This document shows positions 47,389 through 56,292 of a stretch of 64,000 bases of DNA, piece by piece (within the stretch, counting starts at the first letter, position 1; each line of letters begins with the position of its first letter). Both the position numbers and the translations under genes were made by a program. Under the pieces are notes generated by a model that saw only the letters and a list, made by a program, of their open reading frames with translations, made no database searches and was not told the DNA's origin. The stretch comes from Xanthobacteraceae bacterium (GTDB lineage Bacteria > Pseudomonadota > Alphaproteobacteria > Rhizobiales > Xanthobacteraceae). Location: positions 620,001 through 684,000 of the forward strand of contig JAHBZE010000001.1 in assembly GCA_019635585.1 (NCBI GenBank), written 5' to 3'.

Positions 47389-48063
47389 TCATTCGAAGCC
47401 CTGAAAACTCGCGAACTCGCTCACATCGGCGCGAGGCGAGCGCCATTGGTTAATTGGCGCCGCTTCGTCGGCGTAGCCGAGCGCGACGCCGCAAAAGAGC
47501 ATGATTTCGGGGGGAAGTTTCAGGAAGCCGGACACGGTCTTGTGCCAGAAGGTCCAGGCTTCCTGCGCGCAGGTGTGGAGGCCATAACCTCGCGCAAGGA
47601 GAAGCACATTTTGAATGTGCATCCCGAGGTCCTGCCATTGCGGCGGACCCATGGTGCGGTCGAGCGAAAAGAAGATGCCGCACGGCGCGCCGAAGAATTC
47701 GAAGTTGCGGGCGAACTGTTTATAGCGCCCCGGACGGTCTTCGCGCGGAATGTTGATGCTCTGGTAGAGCAACTCGCCGACCTTGAAGCGGCGATCTTTA
47801 TAAGGCTGCTTCAGCGGCGCGGGATAGACTTCGTATTCGCTGCCCTCCGCGAGCGGCAACTCGTTGAGGCGGGGGCGTATCAACGCCTTCAATTCCTCGA
47901 GCCGCTTGCCCGCGACCGCGTGCACGATCCACGGCTGCAGATTTCCGCCCGACGGCGCGCGGGCAGCAGTTTGCAGAATTTCGCGGACGATGGCTTCGGG
48001 AACGGGCTTGGGAAGAAATGCCCGGCAGGAGTAGCGGCTCTCGACCGCCTCGCGGATGTGCAT
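47389..48063 (-). CDS. nitroreductase-family flavin oxidoreductase
   Basis: 224 residues. FMN-binding opening VESRYSCRAFLPKPVPE, the ARAPSGGNLQPW block and the C-terminal LFCGVALGYADEAAPIN stretch are typical of the nitroreductase superfamily. It reduces nitroaromatics or quinones with NAD(P)H. The start has no clear ribosome site and sits 2 bases after a perfect 13-bp hairpin. It lies immediately downstream of the GTA lysis cassette on the same strand. Confidence 0.85.
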   Translation of the reverse strand: MHIREAVESRYSCRAFLPKPVPEAIVREILQTAARAPSGGNLQPWIVHAVAGKRLEELKALIRPRLNELPLAEGSEYEVYPAPLKQPYKDRRFKVGELLYQSINIPREDRPGRYKQFARNFEFFGAPCGIFFSLDRTMGPPQWQDLGMHIQNVLLLARGYGLHTCAQEAWTFWHKTVSGFLKLPPEIMLFCGVALGYADEAAPINQWRSPRADVSEFASFQGFE

Positions 48064-48065
48064 AG

Positions 48066-48097
48066 ATAAGGAGTCCTGTTTGGTCAGGACTCCTTAT
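48066..48097. terminator. perfect 13-bp hairpin between GTA lysis cassette and nitroreductase
   Basis: ATAAGGAGTCCTG (48066-48078) and CAGGACTCCTTAT (48085-48097) are fully complementary around TTTGGT. It lies 18 bases past the last gene of the cassette and reaches to within 2 bases of the nitroreductase ATG. It probably marks the end of the GTA transcript, though the T tail is weak. It would also hinder translation of nitroreductase from read-through mRNA. Confidence 0.6.
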
Positions 48098-48115
48098 TAT
48101 CTGCGACGCCGATTG

Positions 48116-48355
48116 TCAGCGGGCGATAAGACACGCCCTCGCCTGATCCCGAAGCGAAAGCCATTCGGCCAGCGCCTCGTCGGTACGGGGCGAGCCGCTC
48201 GCTGCCAGCCGCTCGTTACGCAACTCGCGCTGCCAGGCGGCGTTGCGCTCGGCAATTATCGGACAGATCACATCCGGCGAACGGAGCGCGGGTTCGCCCA
48301 TGCAAAGCCGCGCGCCGAGTACGATCACCTCGAGGCCGAGACAAAGCGGGTTCAT
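48116..48355 (-). CDS. small protein of the GTA lysis cassette
   Basis: 79 residues with a hydrophobic N-terminus (MNPLCLGLEVIVLGARLCMG), two cysteines near positions 5 and 18, and a helical, charged remainder. Its ATG overlaps the stop of the upstream small gene by 4 bases. I recognise no family. Position after holin-like and coiled-coil genes suggests an accessory lysis or spanin-like role, which is inference only. Confidence 0.5.
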   Translation of the reverse strand: MNPLCLGLEVIVLGARLCMGEPALRSPDVICPIIAERNAAWQRELRNERLAASGSPRTDEALAEWLSLRDQARACLIAR

Positions 48356-48579
48356 GCGCTGCCCTCATCCAGCCGCGCAAGCACATCGGCGCGGCTCGAA
48401 AGCCGCGCCGCGATCTCGGCCATCTGCTGCTGCTTTTGAAGCGCTTCGAGCGCGTGATCGAGTTCGGAGCGCAGGCGGCCGATTTCCCGGTCGCCCGCCG
48501 TCACGTTCCGCTCGTCGAGCCATTCGAGCAGAAACTTCGTGAGAAACGAGACGACGAAGCTGCCGAGCGCCTCAAGCAT
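48352..48579 (-). CDS. membrane-anchored coiled-coil protein, possible i-spanin
   Basis: 75 residues from ATG at 48579 (MLEALGSFVVSFLTKFLLEWL); the longer open frame upstream overlaps the holin-like gene. One N-terminal hydrophobic segment followed by a heptad-rich, charged helix (REIGRLRSELDHALEALQKQQQ). This is the size and layout of a phage inner-membrane spanin (Rz-like), but the identity is not proven. Overlaps its neighbours by a few bases on each side. Confidence 0.5.
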   Translation of the reverse strand: MLEALGSFVVSFLTKFLLEWLDERNVTAGDREIGRLRSELDHALEALQKQQQMAEIAARLSSRADVLARLDEGSA

Positions 48580-49018
48580 CGCTGCTCGCGAATTGCGGCA
48601 GCTTGGCCTGCAATTTCTCTGCGACCGCTTCTGGCGTGATGCCGAAATGGCGGATGGCATCGGGCACCGCCTGCAACACGTAATTCACCGCTTCGGCGAG
48701 CACGGCACTTTTCAGGTCGAGCTTCTTGCCTGCTATCGCGTTGCCTGCCTTGCCAATCAGCAAGCCCGCGCCATTCGTGAGCGCGGTCTGCAGCGCGTCG
48801 CGATGCGCGGCATCGATGTCGAGATTGAATTTGCGGCGGAGCAGTTCCGCAAGCCAGCCGACGATCGCGGTCGCAAGCACCGACACGACCGCGACGAGAT
48901 AAGGCTGCAGCACATTATATATGCTTTCGGCGGGCACTTCGGTCTGCGCGAAAGCGGGAGCCGCGACGAAAATAAAAAACGCGGCCGCAAGGCCGCGCGA
49001 GAAAAAGCGCTTCATCAT
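48572..49018 (-). CDS. LLH-type holin-like protein
   Basis: 148 residues. Signal-like first segment (FFSRGLAAAFFIFVAAPAFAQ), second membrane helix (YLVAVVSVLATAIVGWLAELL), then an amphipathic domain with DIDAAHRDALQTALTNGAGLL. The helix plus 'AHRxALxTA' pattern resembles the phage holin LLH superfamily. Located between the amidase and two small genes, it would be the pore former of the release cassette. Either of the first two Met codons may start it. Confidence 0.65.
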   Translation of the reverse strand: MMKRFFSRGLAAAFFIFVAAPAFAQTEVPAESIYNVLQPYLVAVVSVLATAIVGWLAELLRRKFNLDIDAAHRDALQTALTNGAGLLIGKAGNAIAGKKLDLKSAVLAEAVNYVLQAVPDAIRHFGITPEAVAEKLQAKLPQFASSDA

Positions 49019-49036
49019 TTCACCTATGGTTTGAAA

Positions 49037-49924
49037 TCAATCGAGCCGCACGAACCCGCCATGCACATAGCCGGTCGCGCCGAACGGCGTGACCACGCGA
49101 AGCCAGCCGGTGAGTTGATCCTTTTCCTGCACGTCGATCCGCGTGCCGTAAGGGACCGCGCCTTTGACCGCGAACTGGATGCCGGGGCCGCCGCGCAGGT
49201 TGAGGCTGTCGGCCACCACCGTCGCGTCGGGAAGGAACGAAGGCTTCGTTACCGGCAGCGCTTTCGGTTCGGGCTTAACTTCAACAGGCGGCGGCAATTC
49301 GCCGGCCTCGCCGCGCACGATCGTCTGCATATGCGCGAGCGGAAACAGCGGATTGGTGTCGGTCTTGCGCCCCGGACAGATATGGAAATGTCCGAGCACG
49401 GTCTTGATCGCGGGATACGCGCCCTTCAGCGCGGCATGGAGCGCCGCACTCGCCGCGATCTGCTTCTCGGAATAAGCGAGCCAATAGTGATCGCCGTGCT
49501 CCGGTGTCGCGACGCGCGCGACCTTGAACTCGGCATTCCTGTTCGTGTCGATCACACAAACGCCGGAATAGACACCCTCGCCGATCTTGCGCAGATAACC
49601 GGGGTTGTCGTGCTCGATCCCGATTGCGAAAGCATTGAAGTTATAACGGTCGCCGTATTTCGAAGGCCCCGCGTGCCAGCACTGCACGTTGAAGGGCGCG
49701 AGCTGCGTAATCCCTCCCCGCCAGTCGATCACGACATGGGCGGAGGCCTGCGCTACCGGCATCGTCAGCCAGCCGATGTCGCGCGACGGATCGAGCGGAT
49801 TGCTCGCGGTGTCATGGTCGATGATCGTATCCGGATTCATGAAGCCGGAACGGTTCGGGGTTGCGCGATACGGCGCCTGCTTGCCGTCGATGAAAAGCAG
49901 GTGATTTCTGATTTCGAATGTCAT
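49037..49924 (-). CDS. N-acetylmuramoyl-L-alanine amidase endolysin with SH3 domain
   Basis: 295 residues. Amidase_2 (T7 lysozyme/AmpD-like) domain at about 25-190, with zinc ligands expected in IIDHDTASNP and in the GHFHICPGRKTDTN block; CWHAGPSKYG is also conserved. A proline-rich linker leads to a bacterial SH3 domain (about 230-295: ADSLNLRGGPGIQF and GYVHGGFV). No signal peptide, so it needs the holin-like protein for export. In R. capsulatus the GTA endolysin is encoded elsewhere; here it follows the tail genes. Confidence 0.88.
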   Translation of the reverse strand: MTFEIRNHLLFIDGKQAPYRATPNRSGFMNPDTIIDHDTASNPLDPSRDIGWLTMPVAQASAHVVIDWRGGITQLAPFNVQCWHAGPSKYGDRYNFNAFAIGIEHDNPGYLRKIGEGVYSGVCVIDTNRNAEFKVARVATPEHGDHYWLAYSEKQIAASAALHAALKGAYPAIKTVLGHFHICPGRKTDTNPLFPLAHMQTIVRGEAGELPPPVEVKPEPKALPVTKPSFLPDATVVADSLNLRGGPGIQFAVKGAVPYGTRIDVQEKDQLTGWLRVVTPFGATGYVHGGFVRLD

Positions 49925-49945
49925 GCGGTTTCCTTCGCGCAGCCG

Positions 49946-51937
49946 TTACGACCAGCGCAGATAAGCGTCGTTAATTTCCAGGCTCTTGTTATTTTGCGAC
50001 TTGACCCGCCAGCGCACCGAAGTACCGGACGGCTGCGCGGACACAGAAATGTCGCCCGTATCCAGAACGTGATGCGCGCTGCCGGGTGTCGTAAACCTGT
50101 CGGTCAGCGTACCCGCACTCCAGGTAGTGCCGTTGTCGCGCGAGACTTCCACCGTAAGATCGGTGTTGACCGTAATTTCGTCGACGAACTTCGCGCGCAG
50201 CACGACGCGCACGGCGGACGGCGCACTCGCAGCTGTAAACGCCGCGGACCGCACCGTCATGTTCGCGATCGATGACGGATCGCCGATTTTGAACTGCAGT
50301 TCGTTGATCTGGTAGTAGCGGATCGTGCCCGATACGCCGATCATCCGGTAATACCGGTACGCCGTGTTATTCACGAGATTGAGCGTGACCGTATTCGTCG
50401 CGACACTCTGGTCGAACGCGAAAGCGCTGCTCACGTCGGTCCATGCCGAACCGTTGTTCGATCCCTGGATCTTGTGCGTGCCCGCATTGCTACCGCCGGC
50501 GCTACTTAATATCTTGAGTTCGGCGATGACCTTGGCGTTGCCGGACCCCATGTCTAGCGACCAGATCACGACACCGGTGACCGATTGACTGTCGGGATTG
50601 GGATAGAGTTGCGACGAGGTGGTGCCGTCGATCAAATGACTCGCGAAGGTGCCGCTCCAGGTAATGCCGGTCGAAAGCGTCCAGCCAAGACCAGTACGAT
50701 CGCCCTGCCCGCCAGTGTTGGTATAAAGCTGACTTCCCGAGAGCGCGGGCTTCAGAACCCCGGCCGTGCTCGTGTCGAGATTGGCCGCGCCCGCCACATC
50801 GACATAAGTAAGCGCATCGAAACTGTCGCCGACGCGGTTCCCGCTCTCGCCGGAGAATTGCGCAACGTTTAATGCGTCGGCGAGCGCCAGCATCGACTGG
50901 GCATCGAAAAGCTCCTGATCCGCGCTGCCTCCGCCTGCAGCCGAAGCGCCCGGCGCCGCGACTGCGCGCCAACGGCTCGCACCGTCATCATATTGCAGCA
51001 GCGCGCATTGGTTCGCACCGAGCGTAATATCTGTGCCAAGTGCGAAGCGGTTCGCCGCCGAGGAAGCAGCGTTCTCGTCCCGTAGCTGGAGCGCATTGCC
51101 GCCAATATTCTGGACGATAACGACGCGTCCCGCCGTGCCGCCGGCAAGACCGGTGAGCGCGCGGCTTGCGTCGGCCGAAAGCCGCAACACGCTTGCGCCT
51201 GCAAGACCGGAAGGCGCGTAATCATTCTGGTCAGCGCCGATTTCGGGCGGCGAAATTTCGCCTTCGAGCGCCAGCGCACGTGCGAAAGAAACCGAGCCGT
51301 TTGCCGGATCGACGACCAGCGATTCCACCCAGTCTTCGCCATCGGCGGAAACCTTGAGCTTGAAATCGTCGCCGCCGACCAGGCCGAACTCCGCACGCCC
51401 CTCGAAATCGTTCGAGAAGAACACCGAGGCGGTGTTGATTTCCGCCTCCTTGGAAATCTGCAGCCGCGCGTCGCCGCTGCCGCCGTCGGCGCCGGTGATC
51501 GCGGACATCACGGCTGCGTTCGAGCGCACCGCCAGGCGATTATCGCCTTCGGAGAGGGTGTTGATACCGATGCGCGTGACGTCGTCGAGCGATACGGAAA
51601 GATCGCGCAGGTCGCGCCACGCCTCGCCGTCGAATACGAAAAGAATTTCCGCCGCTTCAACCCACGCGCGCCAGCCCGTGCGCGGCGCCAGAAACTGCCA
51701 AGCGCCGTCCTGAAAGGTCGCAACCGTGTTGTCGTGGCTCGCAAACGCCCCCGTGGCACCCTCCGCAACGATGTGGCGCTCGCTTTCCTCCGGCGATCCC
51801 GGCGGGGAAGACGAAATCGCCACCGCGCTCATATGGATCGCGGCGTCGAGAATACGCAGCGCCTCGTTATGCGTGACATGTTTCTGCGCCTGCCCGGCTT
51901 CGAGATACGGCAGGCCAAGGTTGATCGTCTCGGTCAT
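49946..51937 (-). CDS. DUF2793 tail-fibre-like protein with discoidin-like domain
   Basis: 663 residues. The N-terminal DUF2793 domain (about 1-90) is recognised by LGLPYLEAGQAQKHVTHNEA. The middle has beta-rich fibre-type sequence. A stretch near residues 410-550 (HLIDGTTSSQLYPNP, KIQGSNNGSAWTDVS, AYRYYRMIGVSGTIRYYQINELQF) looks like an F5/8 type C (discoidin) carbohydrate-binding module. DUF2793 proteins are the tail fibres of RcGTA, where the gene lies at a separate locus. Nine bases downstream of gp15. Likely receptor-binding. Confidence 0.75.
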   Translation of the reverse strand: MTETINLGLPYLEAGQAQKHVTHNEALRILDAAIHMSAVAISSSPPGSPEESERHIVAEGATGAFASHDNTVATFQDGAWQFLAPRTGWRAWVEAAEILFVFDGEAWRDLRDLSVSLDDVTRIGINTLSEGDNRLAVRSNAAVMSAITGADGGSGDARLQISKEAEINTASVFFSNDFEGRAEFGLVGGDDFKLKVSADGEDWVESLVVDPANGSVSFARALALEGEISPPEIGADQNDYAPSGLAGASVLRLSADASRALTGLAGGTAGRVVIVQNIGGNALQLRDENAASSAANRFALGTDITLGANQCALLQYDDGASRWRAVAAPGASAAGGGSADQELFDAQSMLALADALNVAQFSGESGNRVGDSFDALTYVDVAGAANLDTSTAGVLKPALSGSQLYTNTGGQGDRTGLGWTLSTGITWSGTFASHLIDGTTSSQLYPNPDSQSVTGVVIWSLDMGSGNAKVIAELKILSSAGGSNAGTHKIQGSNNGSAWTDVSSAFAFDQSVATNTVTLNLVNNTAYRYYRMIGVSGTIRYYQINELQFKIGDPSSIANMTVRSAAFTAASAPSAVRVVLRAKFVDEITVNTDLTVEVSRDNGTTWSAGTLTDRFTTPGSAHHVLDTGDISVSAQPSGTSVRWRVKSQNNKSLEINDAYLRWS

Positions 51938-51945
51938 GGCTTTTC

Positions 51946-54900
51946 CTAGAGAGGAATGAGCGCGCTGCGCGCGTGGCCGGCTCCGGCAACCGCGGAAAGC
52001 TGCGCGACCCGGAACGCGATTGCGGAAAGCGGTCCGCCGAAGTCGGCGGTTTCGTCGGCGTTCGCGTAATGCGCCTGCGGCGCGTTCGTTTCGAGGGTGC
52101 GGACAATGTTTTCGCCGTCGAGAACCTCGATGCGATAGGCTTCGCGCTCCTCACCGAGCGGCACTTCGAGCGCATCCCAACCATCGCCACCGCTTCGCGT
52201 GCGGCGGATCCACGAAAGCGCGATGCCTTCTTCCATGCGTTTCGCCGCAAGATGTGTTGGAGACCACGGCAAAAGCGGCGCCGTTCCAATAGAGGCTTCA
52301 AGTTGAGTCATCTGCGGCGAGCCGACATCCTGCGTCGCCGCGCCGACGCGGTAATAGAAACTTCGTCCGATCAGGTCGACGCTGCGCGCAACCGACGCAA
52401 GCGCATCGTCGAGCAAGACGAACACTGAGCCTGCTTCGTAGAGCGGCGGCATCGTCCATTCGCTGCCTTGTTGCCCACGCAAGAGCCGCGACAATAAATA
52501 AGTGTCCGTATCGACCAGTTCCGCATTCGCAAACTGAATGACTTCCCACGCGCCGTCCGCGTTGCAGATCGCAGCGGCATTCGCGCCATCGAGCACGCGC
52601 AAATCGCTCTGCGAAGCCAGCGCGCCGGAAGCAAGCCGCACGCGAAAGCTATTCGCATGGTCCCATCGCGCAACCGGACCTGCGGGCAAAGGATCGATCG
52701 TTTCGCCGATCACCGCCGGCACGTTCGCAAGTGCGACACGCTCGTAGGTTTCGCCGTTCGCGGAGCGCCACACCGCCATCGCGCCCGGCCAGGGTGCGGC
52801 ATGCACGGCAAGGTGCTGCAACACCGGGTCGCCGCCGTCGCGGAGCACGGGAAGATCGAGCGCAATCGCTTCCGGCGGACCGAAGGCCGAGGGCACGGCA
52901 ATCGTGGCAGGCCGCGGGCTGCGCGCGGCGACATTAAACACTTCCGGGTCTATGCTGCGCGCCTTGATCGCACGGGCGCCCGCGTCCACCGCCTCGAAAA
53001 TTTCGAGACGGCGCACGCGCCCACGATAGTCGAGATCGACGATGTCGCCGGGAGAAAGTGCCGCGCGGGACGGCGGCAGCGAAAATTCCGCGCGTTCCCT
53101 ACCCGCCCATAAATCCTGCAACCAGATGTCGGCGGCGCGCTCGGCCGCAGCGTCCGAAGTCACGAGCGCAAGATCGGCTTTCGACTCTCGCCTGCTTTCG
53201 CCCGCAAGCCGCCGCGACAGCACCGCCGCGCGGCGGAAATCGCCTGCGACTTCGGTGAATCCGAGCGCGATCTGCACCGGCAGTTCGGTCTCCTGCGCGC
53301 GGACGAAACGGCAATCCGGGTCGTCGCCGTCAATCGCAAGTTCTTCGCCCGATAGCGCGGTAATCGCTCCGCCGCCGCGCTGGCGGAAAACGATCTCGCC
53401 ATTCTCCTCGACCGCGTCGAAGGTGAAGGCCGACGAAAGCGGCTCGATCGCGCCGCGCGCCGACATCGGGCGATCGATGACATAGCCGTCTGCCGCGCCG
53501 CGCAGCCGCGAGGTATCGAAGTCTTCCGCGCCAGCGTCGGTGAGAATCGTGCCCACCATGTCCTCGAGCGGGGCCGCGCCGAGGCGGCCGTTCAGCCAGT
53601 GGCCGCTTTCCCAGTTCGCGCCATCAGCCCAGACCTCGCTTGCGAGCGGAAATGCCGGATATGGCCGCGCGTCCCAGGCCCAGGCATAAATACCCACGGC
53701 ATCGACCATGCGGCCGTCATAAAGTGTGGACGACGGATTATCGTCTTCGTTCGCGCCGAACGCGGGATCGAACTGTGCGCAGACCGCCTCGAGATAGCGG
53801 CGCTGAATCAGATCGTCGCGGCGGCGGTTCGAGAAATAGGGATAGCCGCCGGAGGACGATTTCGCATCGGGAAACACATTCGGCTGGTTCGCGCCTTTAT
53901 CAACCGCGGGACAACCGGCTTCGGTTAAGCGAACCGGCTTGCTTCGCGGGGTCCAGGCAGTCGGCTCGCTTGCCTCTTCGCCGCCGACGCGGTCGACATG
54001 CGGCTCGCTCCACCACTGCCAGAGATCCTTCTGGCGAAAGGTCCACGGCTTACCGAAATCGCCGTCCGTGATCGGCGTGCGGGCTTGCGCGCGGCGCGCT
54101 TCCTCGTCCGCATAATAAAAGTCATAGGCTTCGCCGCCGCGCAGATTTCCGCGCAGATAATCCGGCGCGTAGATCGACTCTGCGAGTGCGGCATCGAGAT
54201 GTGCGTTGCCCTCGCGCCAGTCGGAAAGCGGCGCGTAATAATCGATGCCAACGAAGTCGATGTTGTCGTCCGCCCACAAGGCATCGAGTGGAAAGCGCAC
54301 TTCGCTGGCTTCCGGCTCCACGACATGCGCTCCGTATTCGCTCCAGTTCGCGGCGTAGGAGATTTTCGTCTCGGACCCGAGAATTTCTCGCGCTTCAGTG
54401 GCAAGCGAGATCAATTCATCGACCGCCGGATAGACACCGCTCGCAGAACGCACACGTGTCAGCGCCTCATATTCAGAGCCGATCAGAAAGGATTCCACCC
54501 CGCCCGCAAGCGCGCAAAGCTTCGCGTAATGCAGCACCATGCGGCGCAACGACCATTCGGCGGGACCGGAATAAGAGACGTTCGTGCCGCTTGAGGAAAA
54601 ATCGGCGGCCTCCGCTTCGCCGAACAACGGCGCGATTTGGCTTGCCGCTGCTTCCGTGCCGTCCGGCGAGCCTTCGCGGCCCGGCGCGGGATCACAAGTG
54701 ATCTGCCCACGCCACGGATAGGCGGGCTGGCCGCTCTCGCCGCTATAGGGATTCTCCAGCGCGTTCGCCGCGGGAATATCCATCATCACGAAAGGATAAA
54801 GCGTCACCTCGAGCCCGCGCCCATGAAGATCCTGAATCGCGCGCAGAACGGACGCATCCGACGGCGTGCCGCCGAAGGCGGGGCGGTCTTCGTGCAGGCT

Positions 54901-55860
54901 CACGGCCTGCGCGCTCGCACGCGAAAGCCCTGCGACCGACCATTCCGCGCCATGCGTCTGCTTGTTGTTGCGGTCGACCTTGGGCAGCACCTCGCATTCG
55001 CCCGCGCGCAGATCGCTGCCGAACCAGGCGACGACGAGTGCCACCCGCTGCAAGTTGGGACAAATCGCCTGCAGTTCGTTGAGCGACGCGGTCCAGTCGC
55101 TTTCCGCCGAAGCGGTGTGCCGGTTCTCCGGCGCATAAACGCCGTAACCCGCGGTGCGCGTGACGGTCTGCGGATCGTAGCCGAACTCGGTCGCGCCCGG
55201 AATGATCGTGACCGCGCGGATCATGTTCTCGAGGCGGCCCACGGGGCGGATCAACTCGACCGAGACCTGCGGAATACGATTGCCGAAATTTTCCAGCGGC
55301 AGCCGTTCGAATACGATGTAGGCGAGGCCGCGATAGGCGGGCGCCCCGCCCTCCGCTTCCTTCGCCTCGATCAGCGGATCGGGAAGCTGCTCGTCGTCGC
55401 CGCGATACACGCGGTAGCTGTATTGGCTCAGGTCGAGCTGCTTGCCGTCGACCCACATGCGGCCGATGCCGGCGATCGGCCCTTCGCAAAGCCCGATCGC
55501 GAAATTCGCGAAATAAGAATAGGTCGTGGTCGTGACGCGAGGGCCGCCGCCCTTGCCGCCACCCGCGCTCTCGCTTCGGGTTGAAATCACTTCTTCGAGT
55601 TTCGTCGCCCAGATCACCTGACCCGACATGCGCGCGCGCCCATAAACGCGCGGGATCGCCGCTCCCTCGCTCGAACACATGACGTCGAGCGAGGCGAGCC
55701 GCGGGCCTTCGCGGTATTTGCGCGCGTTGTCGCCGAACAGCGCGCGGTCGATCACCGAACCCGCGACTGCGCCGATCAGGCGTCCTACGACCGCGCCGCC
55801 CGCGCCAAAGAGCGCGCTGCCGGCGGACATGCCGGCAAACGATAAAAGAAGTGCGGCCAT
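51946..55860 (-). CDS. GTA gp15, baseplate megatron protein
   Basis: 1304 residues. Begins with a glycine-rich hydrophobic segment, then the tail-protein domain (IPRVYGRARMSGQVIWATKLEE), a TIM-barrel-like glycosidase module (about 430-800) with FLIGSEYEALTRVRS and the DFVGIDYYAPLSDWREG block, and a C-terminal phage-tail_3/beta-sandwich region. It forms the central tail tip that penetrates the recipient envelope in RcGTA. It ends 8 bases before the DUF2793 gene and abuts gp14. Confidence 0.9.
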   Translation of the reverse strand: MAALLLSFAGMSAGSALFGAGGAVVGRLIGAVAGSVIDRALFGDNARKYREGPRLASLDVMCSSEGAAIPRVYGRARMSGQVIWATKLEEVISTRSESAGGGKGGGPRVTTTTYSYFANFAIGLCEGPIAGIGRMWVDGKQLDLSQYSYRVYRGDDEQLPDPLIEAKEAEGGAPAYRGLAYIVFERLPLENFGNRIPQVSVELIRPVGRLENMIRAVTIIPGATEFGYDPQTVTRTAGYGVYAPENRHTASAESDWTASLNELQAICPNLQRVALVVAWFGSDLRAGECEVLPKVDRNNKQTHGAEWSVAGLSRASAQAVSLHEDRPAFGGTPSDASVLRAIQDLHGRGLEVTLYPFVMMDIPAANALENPYSGESGQPAYPWRGQITCDPAPGREGSPDGTEAAASQIAPLFGEAEAADFSSSGTNVSYSGPAEWSLRRMVLHYAKLCALAGGVESFLIGSEYEALTRVRSASGVYPAVDELISLATEAREILGSETKISYAANWSEYGAHVVEPEASEVRFPLDALWADDNIDFVGIDYYAPLSDWREGNAHLDAALAESIYAPDYLRGNLRGGEAYDFYYADEEARRAQARTPITDGDFGKPWTFRQKDLWQWWSEPHVDRVGGEEASEPTAWTPRSKPVRLTEAGCPAVDKGANQPNVFPDAKSSSGGYPYFSNRRRDDLIQRRYLEAVCAQFDPAFGANEDDNPSSTLYDGRMVDAVGIYAWAWDARPYPAFPLASEVWADGANWESGHWLNGRLGAAPLEDMVGTILTDAGAEDFDTSRLRGAADGYVIDRPMSARGAIEPLSSAFTFDAVEENGEIVFRQRGGGAITALSGEELAIDGDDPDCRFVRAQETELPVQIALGFTEVAGDFRRAAVLSRRLAGESRRESKADLALVTSDAAAERAADIWLQDLWAGRERAEFSLPPSRAALSPGDIVDLDYRGRVRRLEIFEAVDAGARAIKARSIDPEVFNVAARSPRPATIAVPSAFGPPEAIALDLPVLRDGGDPVLQHLAVHAAPWPGAMAVWRSANGETYERVALANVPAVIGETIDPLPAGPVARWDHANSFRVRLASGALASQSDLRVLDGANAAAICNADGAWEVIQFANAELVDTDTYLLSRLLRGQQGSEWTMPPLYEAGSVFVLLDDALASVARSVDLIGRSFYYRVGAATQDVGSPQMTQLEASIGTAPLLPWSPTHLAAKRMEEGIALSWIRRTRSGGDGWDALEVPLGEEREAYRIEVLDGENIVRTLETNAPQAHYANADETADFGGPLSAIAFRVAQLSAVAGAGHARSALIPL

Positions 55861-56292
55861 TCAGTTCGATTCCGGAAAACGAAAGGCGTAAGCGAGTCTG
55901 CGCCGCCACCAGCTCGCGAAATAGACTTCCGCGACCGCGGCACCGTCATGCGCGTGGATCATGCGCTCAGACGTTACGAGGATGGCGCAATGCTTCGCAG
56001 GCAGGTGTGTGCGCCAGCGAAACAACAGCACATCGCCCGGCGCGATTTCATCGAAGGCGATTTCAGTCAGATGCCTTCGCGCGGCATCGGCAAGCGTTTC
56101 TTTGCCGCCCGCCTCCGCCCAGTCGGCGGAATATGCGGGGGGCAATTCAGGCTCGCTGCCCCGTACTTCGCGCCAGACGCCGCGCAGAAAGCCGAGACAG
56201 TCGCAGCCCACGCCTTTCAGCGAAGCCTGATGCCGGTACGGCGTGCCGATCCACGAACGCGCGACGGCAACGATCTCGTCGTGCTTCGTCAT
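55861..56292 (-). CDS. GTA gp14, NlpC/P60-type tail peptidase
   Basis: 143 residues. The catalytic Cys is in SLKGVGCDCLGFLRGVWRE and the His in HCAILVTSERMIHAHDG. This TIGR02219 family sits in the baseplate and digests peptidoglycan during DNA delivery. Its start overlaps the gp13 gene by 4 bases and its stop directly abuts gp15. Confidence 0.92.
   Translation of the reverse strand: MTKHDEIVAVARSWIGTPYRHQASLKGVGCDCLGFLRGVWREVRGSEPELPPAYSADWAEAGGKETLADAARRHLTEIAFDEIAPGDVLLFRWRTHLPAKHCAILVTSERMIHAHDGAAVAEVYFASWWRRRLAYAFRFPESN

Noticed and set aside
54637-55584. 315-codon plus-strand frame opposite gp15
   Set aside because: Antisense shadow of the GTA megatron gene; Arg/Ala-rich with no domain.
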